This document shows, in pieces, positions 27,899 through 36,748 of a stretch of DNA of 64,000 nucleotides. Positions within the stretch are counted from its first letter, which is position 1. Every line of letters starts with the position of its first letter. The stretch lies in assembly GCA_963696525.1 (NCBI GenBank), contig CAVOKO010000011.1:496001-560000 (forward strand). Reading direction: 5' to 3'. The notes under the pieces are model-generated. The model was not told where the DNA came from and did no database searches. It worked only from the letters and a program-made list of their open reading frames with translations. The position numbers and the translations under genes are program-made. Origin of the DNA: CAWBRT01 sp963696525. GTDB taxonomy: Bacteria; Acidobacteriota; Terriglobia; Terriglobales; Acidobacteriaceae.

Positions 27899-28864
27899 GT
27901 GCAACCAACAGGTTGGCCAAGGGTGGCTGTGGTGGGCGCGGGCGCGGTGGGATGTTACTTCGGCGGGATGCTGGCGCGCGCCGGCGCTCCCGTAACCCTG
28001 ATCGGCCGCCCGCAGCACGTGGAGGCGATCAAAGGCAAAGGATTATTCCTCGACACGGTGCACTTCCAGGAATATGTGCCGGTCACGGCCTCTACCGAGA
28101 TCGAGGCGGCACAAGGGGCGCAGGTCGTATTGTTCTGCGTCAAATCGTTCGACACCGAAGAAACCGCTCGTTTGCTGGCGCCACACCTGACTCCGGAAGC
28201 ACTCGTGCTGAGTTGCCAGAACGGAGTCGATAACGCGGAGCGGTTTGCCAAGGCCAGCGGCAGGAGCGCCATTCCCGCGATCGTCTATGTAGCGGCGGCA
28301 ATGAGCGGCCCGGGCAGGGTGAAGCACTCCGGACGCGGCAGCTTCGTGATTGGCAGCCTGCCCGAAGGCGTTGGCGGCAGGCTCCACGATGGTCGCGAAC
28401 TCGAGGAGCTTGCCGCGGTTCTGGCGCGCGGCGGAGTTCCCTGCCGGGTTTCGGACAACATCGAAGGCGAGCTTTGGGTGAAGGTGATCCTCAATTGCGC
28501 CTACAACGCGATTTCCGCCCTCGCCCGCTCCAAGTACTTTGTCATGACCGAGCATCCGCTGGTCCGGCAACTGATGTGCACGGTGGTGGAAGAGGGACTC
28601 GCCGTGGCCCGGGCCGCGAGGGTGCAACTGCCGGACATCGACGTGGAAAAAAGCACGCTCGAGCTTGCGCAAAGCGTGAAAGACGCCACCTCTTCGACCG
28701 CCCAGGACATCGCCCGCGGAAAGCGGACCGAAATCGATGCCCTGAACGGATACCTGGTTGGCCGCGGAAAGGAGCTGGGCATCCCGGTTCCGGTGAACCA
28801 GACCCTCTATGCGCTGGTGAAACTGCTGGAAGACAATACCTGCACGGCAACGCCCGGCCAATAA
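27899..28864 (+). CDS. panE: 2-dehydropantoate 2-reductase (ApbA/PanE family)
   Basis: The family reduces ketopantoate to pantoate with NADPH for pantothenate and CoA synthesis. The 321-residue protein has the N-terminal dinucleotide fold VAVVGAGAVGCYFGGMLARA, the family region VLFCVKSFDTEETA and LSCQNGVDNAE. The C-terminal helical domain has the Lys and Asn expected for catalysis in LWVKVILNCAYNAISALARS. A GTG at 27899 is the start, because GGAGGA sits 8 bases upstream; an ATG-initiated longer form would add about 40 unrelated residues. Related family members act on other 2-oxoacids, so the exact substrate is inferred. Confidence 0.85.
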   Translation: MQPTGWPRVAVVGAGAVGCYFGGMLARAGAPVTLIGRPQHVEAIKGKGLFLDTVHFQEYVPVTASTEIEAAQGAQVVLFCVKSFDTEETARLLAPHLTPEALVLSCQNGVDNAERFAKASGRSAIPAIVYVAAAMSGPGRVKHSGRGSFVIGSLPEGVGGRLHDGRELEELAAVLARGGVPCRVSDNIEGELWVKVILNCAYNAISALARSKYFVMTEHPLVRQLMCTVVEEGLAVARAARVQLPDIDVEKSTLELAQSVKDATSSTAQDIARGKRTEIDALNGYLVGRGKELGIPVPVNQTLYALVKLLEDNTCTATPGQ

Positions 28865-28907
28865 CCGCGATTGCAGGCAGTGAAGTTTCTGGGTACCATC
28901 CGAAGAG

Positions 28908-29945
28908 ATGCCTTCATCCAGGAATCCCGATCGCGAGCGAATCGTTTCGGCCGGAGTGGTCGAAGACGACGCCTCGTTTGAGCTCAAGCTGCGTCCGCGC
29001 CGGCTGCAGGAGTTCATCGGCCAGCAAAAGGTAAAGGAAAACCTGGCAGTTGCCATCGAGGCCGCCCGCTCGCGGGGCGAGGCGCTCGATCATGTGCTGC
29101 TTTATGGGCCTCCGGGACTGGGCAAGACGACGCTGGCCACCATCATCGCCAACGAACTCGATGTCCACTTTCAGCAGACCTCGGGGCCGACACTGCAAAT
29201 CAAAGGCGACCTGACGGCCGTGCTCACCAATATCCGCAACAAACAGGTTTTGTTCATCGACGAAGTACACCGCCTGCAGCCGGTGCTGGAGGAGCTGCTC
29301 TATTCGGCGCTGGAGGACTACAAACTGGATATCATTATTGGCCAGGGTCCGGCGGCGCGCACACACACCTTGGACGTGGCCCCGTTCACCTTTGTCGGCG
29401 CAACCACGCGCGCCGGACTGCTCTCGGCTCCGCTGCGCTCGCGCTTTGGACTACTGCTGCGTTTGGAGTTCTACACCCACGAGGACCTGAACGTCATCGT
29501 CAGGCGCTCGGCTGAGATTCTGAAGGTGGAAGTCGATGACGAGGGCGCATTCGAAATCGCCAGCCGGGCGCGCGGCACACCCCGCATCGCTAACCGGCTG
29601 CTGCGCCGGGTGCGCGACTACGCGCAGGTGCGCGGCGCGGGCAACGTCGATAAGAAGACGGCACAGGCGGCGCTCGAAATGCTCGAGGTGGACCGCTATG
29701 GCTTCGACGAGATTGACCGGAAATTGCTGCTGACCATCATCGAGAAGTACCAGGGCGGGCCGGTAGGGGTGAACACGCTGGCGGCGGCGCTGGCGGAAGA
29801 GCCCGACGCGATCGAAGAAATCTACGAGCCATTCCTGATCCAGATAGGGTTCCTGGACCGCACTCCGCGCGGCCGCATGGCAACACAGTTGGCCTACGAT
29901 CACTTCGGAATACGGCGCACAGGGAAACAGAACGCGCTGTTCTAG
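28908..29945 (+). CDS. ruvB: Holliday junction branch-migration helicase RuvB
   Basis: The 345-residue AAA+ motor drives branch migration with RuvA. Walker A is YGPPGLGKTTLATIIANEL, Walker B is VLFIDEVHRL. The family sensor text GATTRAGLLSAPLRSRFG and the C-terminal winged helix with TPRIANRLLRRVRD are all present. The end, RTPRGRMATQLAYDHFGI, is characteristic. ruvA and ruvC are not adjacent. The length and motifs are normal. Confidence 0.97.
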   Translation: MPSSRNPDRERIVSAGVVEDDASFELKLRPRRLQEFIGQQKVKENLAVAIEAARSRGEALDHVLLYGPPGLGKTTLATIIANELDVHFQQTSGPTLQIKGDLTAVLTNIRNKQVLFIDEVHRLQPVLEELLYSALEDYKLDIIIGQGPAARTHTLDVAPFTFVGATTRAGLLSAPLRSRFGLLLRLEFYTHEDLNVIVRRSAEILKVEVDDEGAFEIASRARGTPRIANRLLRRVRDYAQVRGAGNVDKKTAQAALEMLEVDRYGFDEIDRKLLLTIIEKYQGGPVGVNTLAAALAEEPDAIEEIYEPFLIQIGFLDRTPRGRMATQLAYDHFGIRRTGKQNALF

Positions 29946-29973
29946 AGGCTGTGCGAATGAGATCGGCGGCGCG

Positions 29974-30153
29974 TCAGTTTCGGTACATCCACATTTGATA
30001 CATCTGGGCCATATACACCAGGATGAGCACGATGCCCAACACCAGGCCCAGCCCGCCGGATGGCATATAACCCCACGACCGGCTGTACTTCCATTTCGGA
30101 AGCGCCCCGAATAGCGCCAGAACCAGTACGGCGATCACGATCGTTGCGAGCAT
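29974..30153 (-). CDS. Small DUF3309-type membrane protein, 59 aa
   Basis: The product reads MLATIVIAVLVLALFGALPK, then WKYSRSWGYMPSGGLGLVLG and a second hydrophobic segment ending MYQMWMYRN. This is the DUF3309 pattern: two helices around a W-[GY]-Y-x-P-S-G-G-x-G turn. AAGGAG lies 6 bases before the ATG at 30153, which clearly sets the start; the open frame extends 94 codons further upstream without similarity. The function of DUF3309 is unknown. It is convergent with ruvB. Confidence 0.85.
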   Translation of the reverse strand: MLATIVIAVLVLALFGALPKWKYSRSWGYMPSGGLGLVLGIVLILVYMAQMYQMWMYRN

Positions 30154-30470
30154 ATCGATCTCCTTATCCAGAACCCCCCGTATCACCATCAATATAGGCA
30201 GTGCGAAGACGGCTGTCTGATCAATAAAGCTCATGGTCGAGCGCATGGACCGCTTGCGTTCTTGGGAAGCCTGCTGCTTCGAAATCCGCAAAAGTCCACG
30301 AACCGCCGGAGAAAGTCCGTTCAGTTCGCCCCCAAACCTGCCGATAGATATACACGAAGAGGTTAAGAGCCAGCGCCTTGCGATCTGGAGCCGCGGCTGC
30401 AGAATTTTCGATGCTGGGCGTGACTGAAGTTTCAAGCGTGTTTCAAAAACCGAAATGGAGGAAGCGCTGA

Positions 30471-30655
30471 ATTCCCTCGGGGCCTAAAGCCCTCATGGTC
30501 TTTGGCTCTGGACGGACGGGCTCAAGGCACCCCAGCAAGCCAAATACACGCTTGCTGGGGACCCCGCAAAGCCCGTCCCCTTCAACACGGCTTTAGAAGC
30601 CATGCCCCCTTCAAAGACCTATTTGTGAAACACGCTACAGGCTCTAGGAACCTCG
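30471..30655. repeat. Compound GGGCTAAAGCCC repeat with nested hairpin
   Basis: GGGGCCTAAAGCCC, then TGGCTCTGGACGGACGGGCT, then an inserted CACCCCAGCAAGC...GCTTGCTGGGGACCCCG hairpin (30526-30566), then GCAAAGCCCGTCCCCTTCAA. Compared with the uninterrupted copy at 18265-18358 (GACGGGCTAAAGCCCGTCCC), the hairpin sits inside the palindrome, between GGGCT and AAAGCCC. This shows nested insertion of one repeat into another. Confidence 0.85.
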
Positions 30656-30690
30656 CATCGGGAAACTCGCAAAGGTAAAGAGAGGGAGTT

Positions 30691-33195
30691 ATGTTGAAAA
30701 AAAATTCCGTCGTGATGCTTGCGGTTTTGTTGGCAGTTGTGATGCAGGTTGGCTGCGGAAGTTCGTCTTCGTCTTCAAGTTCAACGGGGGGCGCGACGGT
30801 CTCTGGCGCCGTTGCCGCACCGGGGGGTGCTATGGCTTTCGCAAGGCCGGCCAGCCCATGGCGCATGTTCGCACGCCTATTTGACAACAATGCACGATAC
30901 GTCCGCAGCTACTGGGGCGCAAAGTCCGCGGGGCGCATAGTAGCTGACTTGGCCCTTGGCGACACGCGATCCGTAGGCATCTGGTGGCGTACCGTGTCAG
31001 TGCCGCACCTGATCGCCAGCATGCTTGTCACTGATTTGTGGGCCGCAGACACCACTCCCGGCGTCGTGCCGGTGGGCGGCGTCGCAGTTGAGCTGGTTCA
31101 GCTCAACACCTCAGGCAACGCAATGCAGGTCTTAGCGACAAGCGTCACAGACAGTTCGGGGAACTACACACTCACCGCCCCGGCAGGCTTCACCCCGGGC
31201 GCGAATGTTAATTACGTTGTTCAAGCGGTGGGAGCGACCACGCTACAGGCCTTCGTCACCGGCACGAGCGTCAACATAGATCCCTATGCGAACGCAACCG
31301 TGAGCCTGGTGACGGGCAGCGTCACCCAGGCGCAAGTCCCGCTCACCAACTTGAGTTGGCCTGCGATTGCCGGAGTGCAGGAGACAGTGCTGCAGAACAG
31401 TGCCGCAGCATCGGGCGCGTCTACCGCAGCCCAGATGGTGACTGCCCTCGCCAGCGCCGTCAATAACGACGTTGAGTCGGAAAACATCGTCACCAGCATC
31501 GCCGCCGCCGGTTCGATCACGGGCGCCGTCACCGACAGCACGGGAGTTGGGTTAGCAGGTATCCAGATCCTGGTGCGAACCTACGGCAACCAACTCACTA
31601 TGGCCATGACCCGCACAGATGTATCGGGGAACTATACGGTGCACGTGCCCGCGGGCAGTTATGTCGTCGGCGCCATGAATGACACGACCGCCAGCATGGC
31701 CGCCAGCCAATGGTGGACCGGCAGCGGCATGACGTCCAGCCCGATTCAGGCCGGAAAGGTCACTGTTGCCACCGCAGCCGTCACCGCGAACTTCACGCTG
31801 CCTCCGGGTGCGCGTATCGTCGGGACAGTGACTGGCGGCTCCTCCAATACGCCACTGAGCGGAATCCAAGTCACCCTTAGCACGTTTTACAACGCCATAT
31901 CGCTGCAATGGATCAACACTCAGCCTAACGGGAGCTATACCTTTAATGTTCCTCCGGGTGACTACACCTTGGACTTCCGCAACCAGGCAGCAGGTTCAAC
32001 CCAGGCTTACGGGAGCGCTTGGTATAACGGCTCCGCGGGCGGGAGTGCTGACGTGAGTCAAGCGGCAAAGCTCAGCATGACCGCGGGGACAAGCCAGACG
32101 GCGAACATAAACCTGCCTCCTGGTTACCTCATCTCTGGGACTCTCATCGATCCAACCTCTAGTAATCCCGTGCCCGGCGTCGTCGTTCGCGCCCGGTTTG
32201 TTCGTTACACTCCAACCTACTCTTACAACGACACCTGGGGCACGTTTGCTTTCTCTATGCGTACACGGGTTGACGGAAGCTATACCTTCTGGGTCCAGCC
32301 GGGCAAATACAACGTCTTGACACGTGGCCAAAGCTACGGCTTCGATGCGACGACCAGCAGCCCCAGTCCTTACACATTTAGCGCCAACGTTTTTACCATC
32401 ACCGGGGTCATACAAGACTCCAATGCAAACCCGGTTCCCCAAGCCATGATCAACGTGCTTGGCAACAATTACACGAATAGCGGCGGAGCTGTATGCAGCA
32501 GTAGTTCAGGCCCGACCATATGTTTTCCGACCGTGTCATACGAACTGTCGAACGGGGATGGCAGCTTTACCGTATATGCCGACCCTGGCGCAACGACGCT
32601 GGTGAGCGGTGTTCCTACCACCGTATATGGCGCAACGAAGCAAGTGGTTTTGACTGTCTCCTTGTCAGACGGACGCGCCCTCAGCTCCGTAGCGTATGCA
32701 AGCGGTGGTTTCTATGACTACCCGCTTCATGGCATCCCAATTCCGTCGGCTCAAGTGGCATCGAACACATGTACTCCAGCGTCAGTGACGGCGGGGGGAT
32801 ATTGTGCACTTCCCGCTCCGATCCAGTTGCCATCAGCGACGCTCTTGACTGGACAAGTGACCATCAATGGCCAGCCGGCCGCGAACCGAATCGTAAACCT
32901 GCGTTACGGTGGCGTTTCCGCGCGCTACCAAATGATAAGTTTGCGCACGGTCAGTGACGGTTCCTACACGATCGGAGTGCCCGCGAGTGTGACCATTGCC
33001 TGTGTGGTCTCCGATACTCCTGGCGCCAGTTTCAGTCTGCCCGGTGGTCTATGCCCCACTAACAGCAACCAACAAAGTGACCATATCGTCGGTGGCGAGT
33101 CACTACCCGGAACGCCTGGATGGGCGATTGCGGGAGGTGTGCTGATGCCCGCACAGGGTAGTCAGACATTGAACTTTGATTACGACCTCCCGTAG
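30691..33195 (+). CDS. Large lipoprotein with carboxypeptidase-regulatory-like repeats
   Basis: The 834-residue product has a lipoprotein signal, MLKKNSVVMLAVLLAVVMQV followed by GCG, with Cys24 as the expected lipidation site, and then a run of eight serines. The body has at least five repeats of the carboxypeptidase-regulatory-like (Ig-fold) type. Each has a G-x-[VI]-x-[GD] start, a middle such as VPLSGIQV or GIQILV, and an end such as GSYTFNVPPGDYTLDF, NYTVHVPAGSYVV or GSYTIGVPASV. Repeats start near residues 270, 370, 480, 565 and 710. AGGGAG precedes the ATG. It is probably an outer-membrane-anchored surface protein. No enzyme domain is seen, so an adhesive or structural role is only a guess. 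Confidence 0.8.
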   Translation: MLKKNSVVMLAVLLAVVMQVGCGSSSSSSSSTGGATVSGAVAAPGGAMAFARPASPWRMFARLFDNNARYVRSYWGAKSAGRIVADLALGDTRSVGIWWRTVSVPHLIASMLVTDLWAADTTPGVVPVGGVAVELVQLNTSGNAMQVLATSVTDSSGNYTLTAPAGFTPGANVNYVVQAVGATTLQAFVTGTSVNIDPYANATVSLVTGSVTQAQVPLTNLSWPAIAGVQETVLQNSAAASGASTAAQMVTALASAVNNDVESENIVTSIAAAGSITGAVTDSTGVGLAGIQILVRTYGNQLTMAMTRTDVSGNYTVHVPAGSYVVGAMNDTTASMAASQWWTGSGMTSSPIQAGKVTVATAAVTANFTLPPGARIVGTVTGGSSNTPLSGIQVTLSTFYNAISLQWINTQPNGSYTFNVPPGDYTLDFRNQAAGSTQAYGSAWYNGSAGGSADVSQAAKLSMTAGTSQTANINLPPGYLISGTLIDPTSSNPVPGVVVRARFVRYTPTYSYNDTWGTFAFSMRTRVDGSYTFWVQPGKYNVLTRGQSYGFDATTSSPSPYTFSANVFTITGVIQDSNANPVPQAMINVLGNNYTNSGGAVCSSSSGPTICFPTVSYELSNGDGSFTVYADPGATTLVSGVPTTVYGATKQVVLTVSLSDGRALSSVAYASGGFYDYPLHGIPIPSAQVASNTCTPASVTAGGYCALPAPIQLPSATLLTGQVTINGQPAANRIVNLRYGGVSARYQMISLRTVSDGSYTIGVPASVTIACVVSDTPGASFSLPGGLCPTNSNQQSDHIVGGESLPGTPGWAIAGGVLMPAQGSQTLNFDYDLP

Positions 33196-33299
33196 GCGGA
33201 ACTTCGTGGTCTCCAGTTGCCAGCTTGCTGTTTTGGGCTGGCAACTGGCAAATTTCACCTGAACACCCGAAGTTGAAGGACGGCCCGCATCCGCGGATC

Positions 33300-33600
33300 T
33301 ATACAGCAAAACTCACGGGCCGCCGCCCGACCATCGCGGACATCGCCGATGCGATGCACGTAAGTTCCCCGTACTCTGGCGCGGCGCTTGCAAGATGCAG
33401 GCTCGAGCTTTCAGCGCGTTCTGGAAGAAGCCCGCCACCAGCTTGATCGCCACTGTTTCAACAGCTCTGTCCTGGAATTGAATGAAGCTGCCTGCCACCT
33501 CGGATATGAGGACGCAAACCCGTTGGTTCGTGCTTTCCGCACCTGGGAAGGAACTCCACCCGCCCGCTGGCGCGAAAAACGAAGAGCAGCGTGCAAAAGC
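33300..33600 (+). pseudogene. AraC-family regulator remnant (C-terminal HTH domain, broken)
   Basis: Two frames together spell the AraC/XylS DNA-binding domain. The first gives GRRPTIADIADAMHVSS (first helix-turn-helix) from about 33318. After a break near 33370-33390 the second gives AGSSFQRVLEEARHQLDRHC, ELNEAACHLGYEDANPLVRA and FRTWEGTPPARWREKRR, the second helix-turn-helix and its tail. The N-terminal sensor domain is absent, so it is a decayed gene and not just a frameshift. The next gene encodes a cupin, a common neighbour of AraC regulators, which fits an old regulator-target pair. Confidence 0.75.
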
Positions 33601-33765
33601 AGTATCATGATCCGAATGGGACCCTGGATCATCTGTCAGATGTCAGATCTTTTCCTCCTCTGTGAACAGGTGTGAACGGGGAGATCGACGGCAAAGCGCC
33701 GGGTCGAGCGGTTCGGGAAATTACGATGACGCCCCAAAAAAGGGTGATAGAAAGGAAGTCAGAAG

Positions 33766-34167
33766 ATGGAAATTCAGAGATGTGGATCACAGCCTTCCAG
33801 CAAGAGACCAGCCGAGAATTTTACCGGCACCGTGCGTCTCGACCCTCTTTTCCAGGCAAATGATAAGGCACGTGCGGTCGCTGGCAGCGTCACGTTCGAG
33901 GCCGGTGCCCGGACAGCATGGCACGCCCACCCGTTGGGCCAGCATCTGATCGTGACTGCCGGCTGCGGCCGCGTACAGCGCTGGGGCGGCCCGATCGAGG
34001 AAATTCGGCCCGGCGACGTGGTCTGGATCGCGCCTGGTGAGAAGCATTGGCATGGCGCCGCGCCTACCACGGCCATGACGCATATTGCGATTCAGGAACA
34101 GCTCGACGGAAAGGCCGTCGACTGGATGGAAAAGGTCAGCGACCAACAATACCAGGGCCTGATGTAA
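33766..34167 (+). CDS. Cupin-domain protein
   Basis: The 133-residue product is a single small cupin barrel. Cupin motif 1 is visible in RTAWHAHPLGQHLIVTAGCG, with two metal-binding His, and motif 2 in IRPGDVVWIAPGEKHWHGAA. The pattern WH-x-H-P-x-G-Q and W-x-G-G-P matches the cupins found with carboxymuconolactone-decarboxylase-like proteins and (R)-mandelonitrile-lyase-like enzymes. It is most likely a metal-dependent small-molecule enzyme, substrate unknown. An AraC-regulator remnant lies just upstream. The start at 33766 is uncertain because the first 12 residues look unlike the family. Confidence 0.8.
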   Translation: MEIQRCGSQPSSKRPAENFTGTVRLDPLFQANDKARAVAGSVTFEAGARTAWHAHPLGQHLIVTAGCGRVQRWGGPIEEIRPGDVVWIAPGEKHWHGAAPTTAMTHIAIQEQLDGKAVDWMEKVSDQQYQGLM

Positions 34168-34187
34168 GAAGCGCCATCCCGATTGCC

Positions 34188-34295
34188 TGGGAGGCTGCTG
34201 AAAAATGTGCCTTCGAGGGTGTCATGCTGAGGAGCGAAGGATCTGCTGTTTGCGCGCGTTGCAACAAGGCAGATCCTTCGAATGGTGTAGAGGTT
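34188..34295. repeat. AGGCTGCTGAAAAA / TGTCATGCTGA-type repeat
   Basis: GAGGCTGCTGAAAAATG is followed by GTGTCATGCTGAGGAGCGAA and by AGGATCTGC...GCAGATCCTT, an inverted repeat around GTTTGCGCGCGTTGCAACAAG. The first phrase also forms the ends of the element at 62059-62161 and the second the end of the 180-bp repeats. It lies between convergent genes, with no gene inside. Confidence 0.7.
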
Positions 34296-34389
34296 GGCCC
34301 GCGAGTTAGACTGCCGGCGAGCTCCTCAGCCCGCCGGGCGATCTAATCTCGCTTCGAGCGACTCGCATACGGACTCGGTATCCTACCGA

Positions 34390-35208
34390 CTATGCTCCAG
34401 CCTTAGCACTCAGTGGTTTTTCCACCCCGGCTTGCACCGGTATACCATAAGGCCGGTTCAGCGGCTTTTCGCCCTTGATACTCTTGGCGAATTCAAACGC
34501 CTTGGCAACCTTGGCGTCCTCCCCTTCCAGGATCAGGACGATCGCGCCCTCCGATCCGGCGATGCCACCGCCGCCGGCATGGTAGGCTTCGATTCCGAAT
34601 AACTGCTCGAAAGCCTGAATTTCGGTGACCACCGTCGCCGTAACTACCGGCACCATGCCGATCGTCGACCCCATGGCGTATTTGAAAGTCCGGTTGCCGG
34701 CATGCTTGGCCACCGCCGGGACATCGGCAATCAATTTCTCCAAGCCCACCGGCATGACCAGATGAGCGCCGCGGGCCAGTACCGATCCCATCGCCCAGCC
34801 CATCGTTCCTCCGGTCCCGCTGGCGGCAAATACCGCGGCCCGATACTGCGGGTCAACCGCATTGGCGCCCTTGACGAAGACGTCGTCCGCAGTGAACTCT
34901 TTGAGCGCGTCCTCGGGTATCATCGACTGGCGCTTCCCTTTGTGGAATACCACCGGAAAAATATAGTTGGGATTCTTGGGCGCGTCCCAGGTCTCGCCGC
35001 CCGTAATGTGGCCGGAGATGAAATTCTCCTTCACCATCGGTTCGCCAAGCAGTTCCTCGGCGACATAGCCGGTGCTGGTTCCGGTGCTGACGATGATCCA
35101 TCCATTCTGCATCGCGTTTTGGACTGCCGGCAGCTTGGCGACTGCCTTGGCGATGACCCGCCTCGATTCATAGGGAGTTAAAACAACCAGCGCTCTCGTG
35201 TTGCCCAT
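34390..35208 (-). CDS. Conserved protein of unknown function, 272 aa
   Basis: The product starts MGNTRALVVLTPYESRRVIA after a GGAG-type site about 4 bases upstream, so the ATG at 35208 was chosen. It looks soluble and globular with several Gly-rich turns: IIVSTGTSTGYVAEELLG, SGHITGGETWD, FAASGTGGTMGWAMGSVLA and AYHAGGGGIAGSEGAIVLIL. The Gly-rich turns suggest a nucleotide- or phosphate-binding fold, but I do not recognise a named family. It is followed by a repeat and preceded by a perfect 16-bp palindrome (35243-35258), a likely operator. I have seen similar annotations only as hypothetical, so no function is proposed. Confidence 0.7.
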   Translation of the reverse strand: MGNTRALVVLTPYESRRVIAKAVAKLPAVQNAMQNGWIIVSTGTSTGYVAEELLGEPMVKENFISGHITGGETWDAPKNPNYIFPVVFHKGKRQSMIPEDALKEFTADDVFVKGANAVDPQYRAAVFAASGTGGTMGWAMGSVLARGAHLVMPVGLEKLIADVPAVAKHAGNRTFKYAMGSTIGMVPVVTATVVTEIQAFEQLFGIEAYHAGGGGIAGSEGAIVLILEGEDAKVAKAFEFAKSIKGEKPLNRPYGIPVQAGVEKPLSAKAGA

Positions 35209-35242
35209 TCCTCTCCACTCCTGTTCGAAATAACAGCTCAAT

Positions 35243-35258
35243 GAGATTGATCAATCTC
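35243..35258. promoter_or_regulatory. Perfect 16-bp palindrome, candidate operator
   Basis: GAGATTGATCAATCTC is fully self-complementary. It lies 35 bases upstream of the minus-strand gene starting at 35208, within its expected promoter or leader. The AT-rich stretch behind it (35345-35400) could hold the promoter. The other neighbour (35500-36555) is also on the minus strand and ends before this site. Confidence 0.55.
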
Positions 35259-35499
35259 CTAGTGCCGCCCTCGCCGGCGATCCTGCGACCGCATCCAGCT
35301 TGCTCGGCAAATCGATCCGATTGACCCTCTTCTGTTTGACTGTCCCAGATTACACAACTATTAGATATAAACAAAACAACGTTATAGCGAAGGTGTGTTT
35401 ATAGGCGTTGGTGGGGCGCTGACATGCTCTTCGCCGATAGCTTCTGGACGACGGACACACGGAGGTTACTGGTCTCGACCACATGCCTGCTTTTGCCGT

Positions 35500-36555
35500 T
35501 CACGAATTAGCTGGATGGGACGGCTTTGGCGCAGCACGCGGCAGACGCTGGTCATCGGGTGCAGGTTTGGGAAGGAAACTGGCCTCGAATGCCCAGCGAT
35601 TGCATTCGAGAATGTCCTCTCTCGACATCGCACCGATATCGATCAGCAACTCCTGTTCTTTGTAAACATTGGTGTGATAGAGCTCCGGGCCGTCGGTGTT
35701 TACCGTGGTCCGAACGCCGTGTTCGACAAGTTTTCCGACGATTCGCTTCAGCGCACGGCGATCGCGAACCATGCGATTTTTCAGATTCGACGTGGGACAG
35801 AGTTCAAGCGTAATTCCGGCTTTCAAGATCTCGTCCATCAGTCTCGGATCATTGGCGGCGGCAATACCGTGGCCGATGCGGTTCGGCTTAATCTCGCGAA
35901 CCACATACCGCATCTCTTCGCGATTGCCGGTCTCACCGCAATGAACCGTCACTCCCAGCCCCGCATCCCGCGCCTGTCGGAATAGCTTGGTCACGGTCGA
36001 CATGGAGAACGATTTTCGATCAGGCCCCGCGAGGTCGACCCCGACGACCCCCTTTTCCCGATACTTGATTGCCTTCTTCAGGATGATCGCGTTTTGCGCC
36101 CGTGTAAGCCGGCGGTCCATCATCAGGATGAGTCCAGCTCTGACTTGCGGATATTCGAGCAGCGCGCGTTCGACTCCCCAAAGCGCGGCATTGATGATAT
36201 GGTCCAGGTCGCGCTCGCCGCCCCGGTTCCGGAACATCGGGTTGAAACGCAACTCTTGCAGCACCAGATTGCATTTCCGGTAGCCGCCGCCGATGACGCT
36301 CGCAACCGACTCCTGAATCGCCTCAGGCGACGATTGGATAAGCTCCGTCCAGCGATAGAAGCGCTCGTTCATCTCCTGGATACCGCGATTACGGTCGTGG
36401 GCACCCATCGTGACCATGGCCTCGAAATCCCAGTAGTCTTTCGTCGGCAGACGGATGCCCTGGCGGTGCGCAATCGACCAAAGAATCGGCGGATCGACTG
36501 CCCCGCCCAAGTGTGTGTGTAACTCGGCGCGCGCCGTGCTCGTGCTCGCAGGCAT
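35500..36555 (-). CDS. Adenosine deaminase family protein
   Basis: The 351-residue product has the metal-dependent hydrolase landmarks of adenosine/AMP deaminases. They are HTHLGG near residue 14 (two zinc His), VVGVDLAGPD, VTVHCGETGN (third His plus catalytic Glu), NRIGHGIAAA and a terminal-domain TTVNTDGPELYHT. In true adenosine deaminases the last motif is usually T-D-D-P; here the second Asp is Gly. It may act on another purine nucleoside or aminated base. The ATG at 36555 (MPASTSTARAELH) is preferred to one 33 bases upstream. It is divergent from the MerR/TPR gene. Confidence 0.82.
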   Translation of the reverse strand: MPASTSTARAELHTHLGGAVDPPILWSIAHRQGIRLPTKDYWDFEAMVTMGAHDRNRGIQEMNERFYRWTELIQSSPEAIQESVASVIGGGYRKCNLVLQELRFNPMFRNRGGERDLDHIINAALWGVERALLEYPQVRAGLILMMDRRLTRAQNAIILKKAIKYREKGVVGVDLAGPDRKSFSMSTVTKLFRQARDAGLGVTVHCGETGNREEMRYVVREIKPNRIGHGIAAANDPRLMDEILKAGITLELCPTSNLKNRMVRDRRALKRIVGKLVEHGVRTTVNTDGPELYHTNVYKEQELLIDIGAMSREDILECNRWAFEASFLPKPAPDDQRLPRAAPKPSHPANS

Positions 36556-36748
36556 ATCGAAATCATACCCGACGCCGAAGCACAGCACGCGGTTCGGTGC
36601 CAGGAGGAAACTCGCGGTAAGGCCTCGACCTGGTTCCGAGCCGGGCGAGGGGTGGCTTTACTGGATTCCGCGGCAGCCGGCAACTTTCCCCTTGCGCAAG
36701 ATTGGGAGACATGACCATAATTTATTGACGATTGCAACGGGAAGATTC

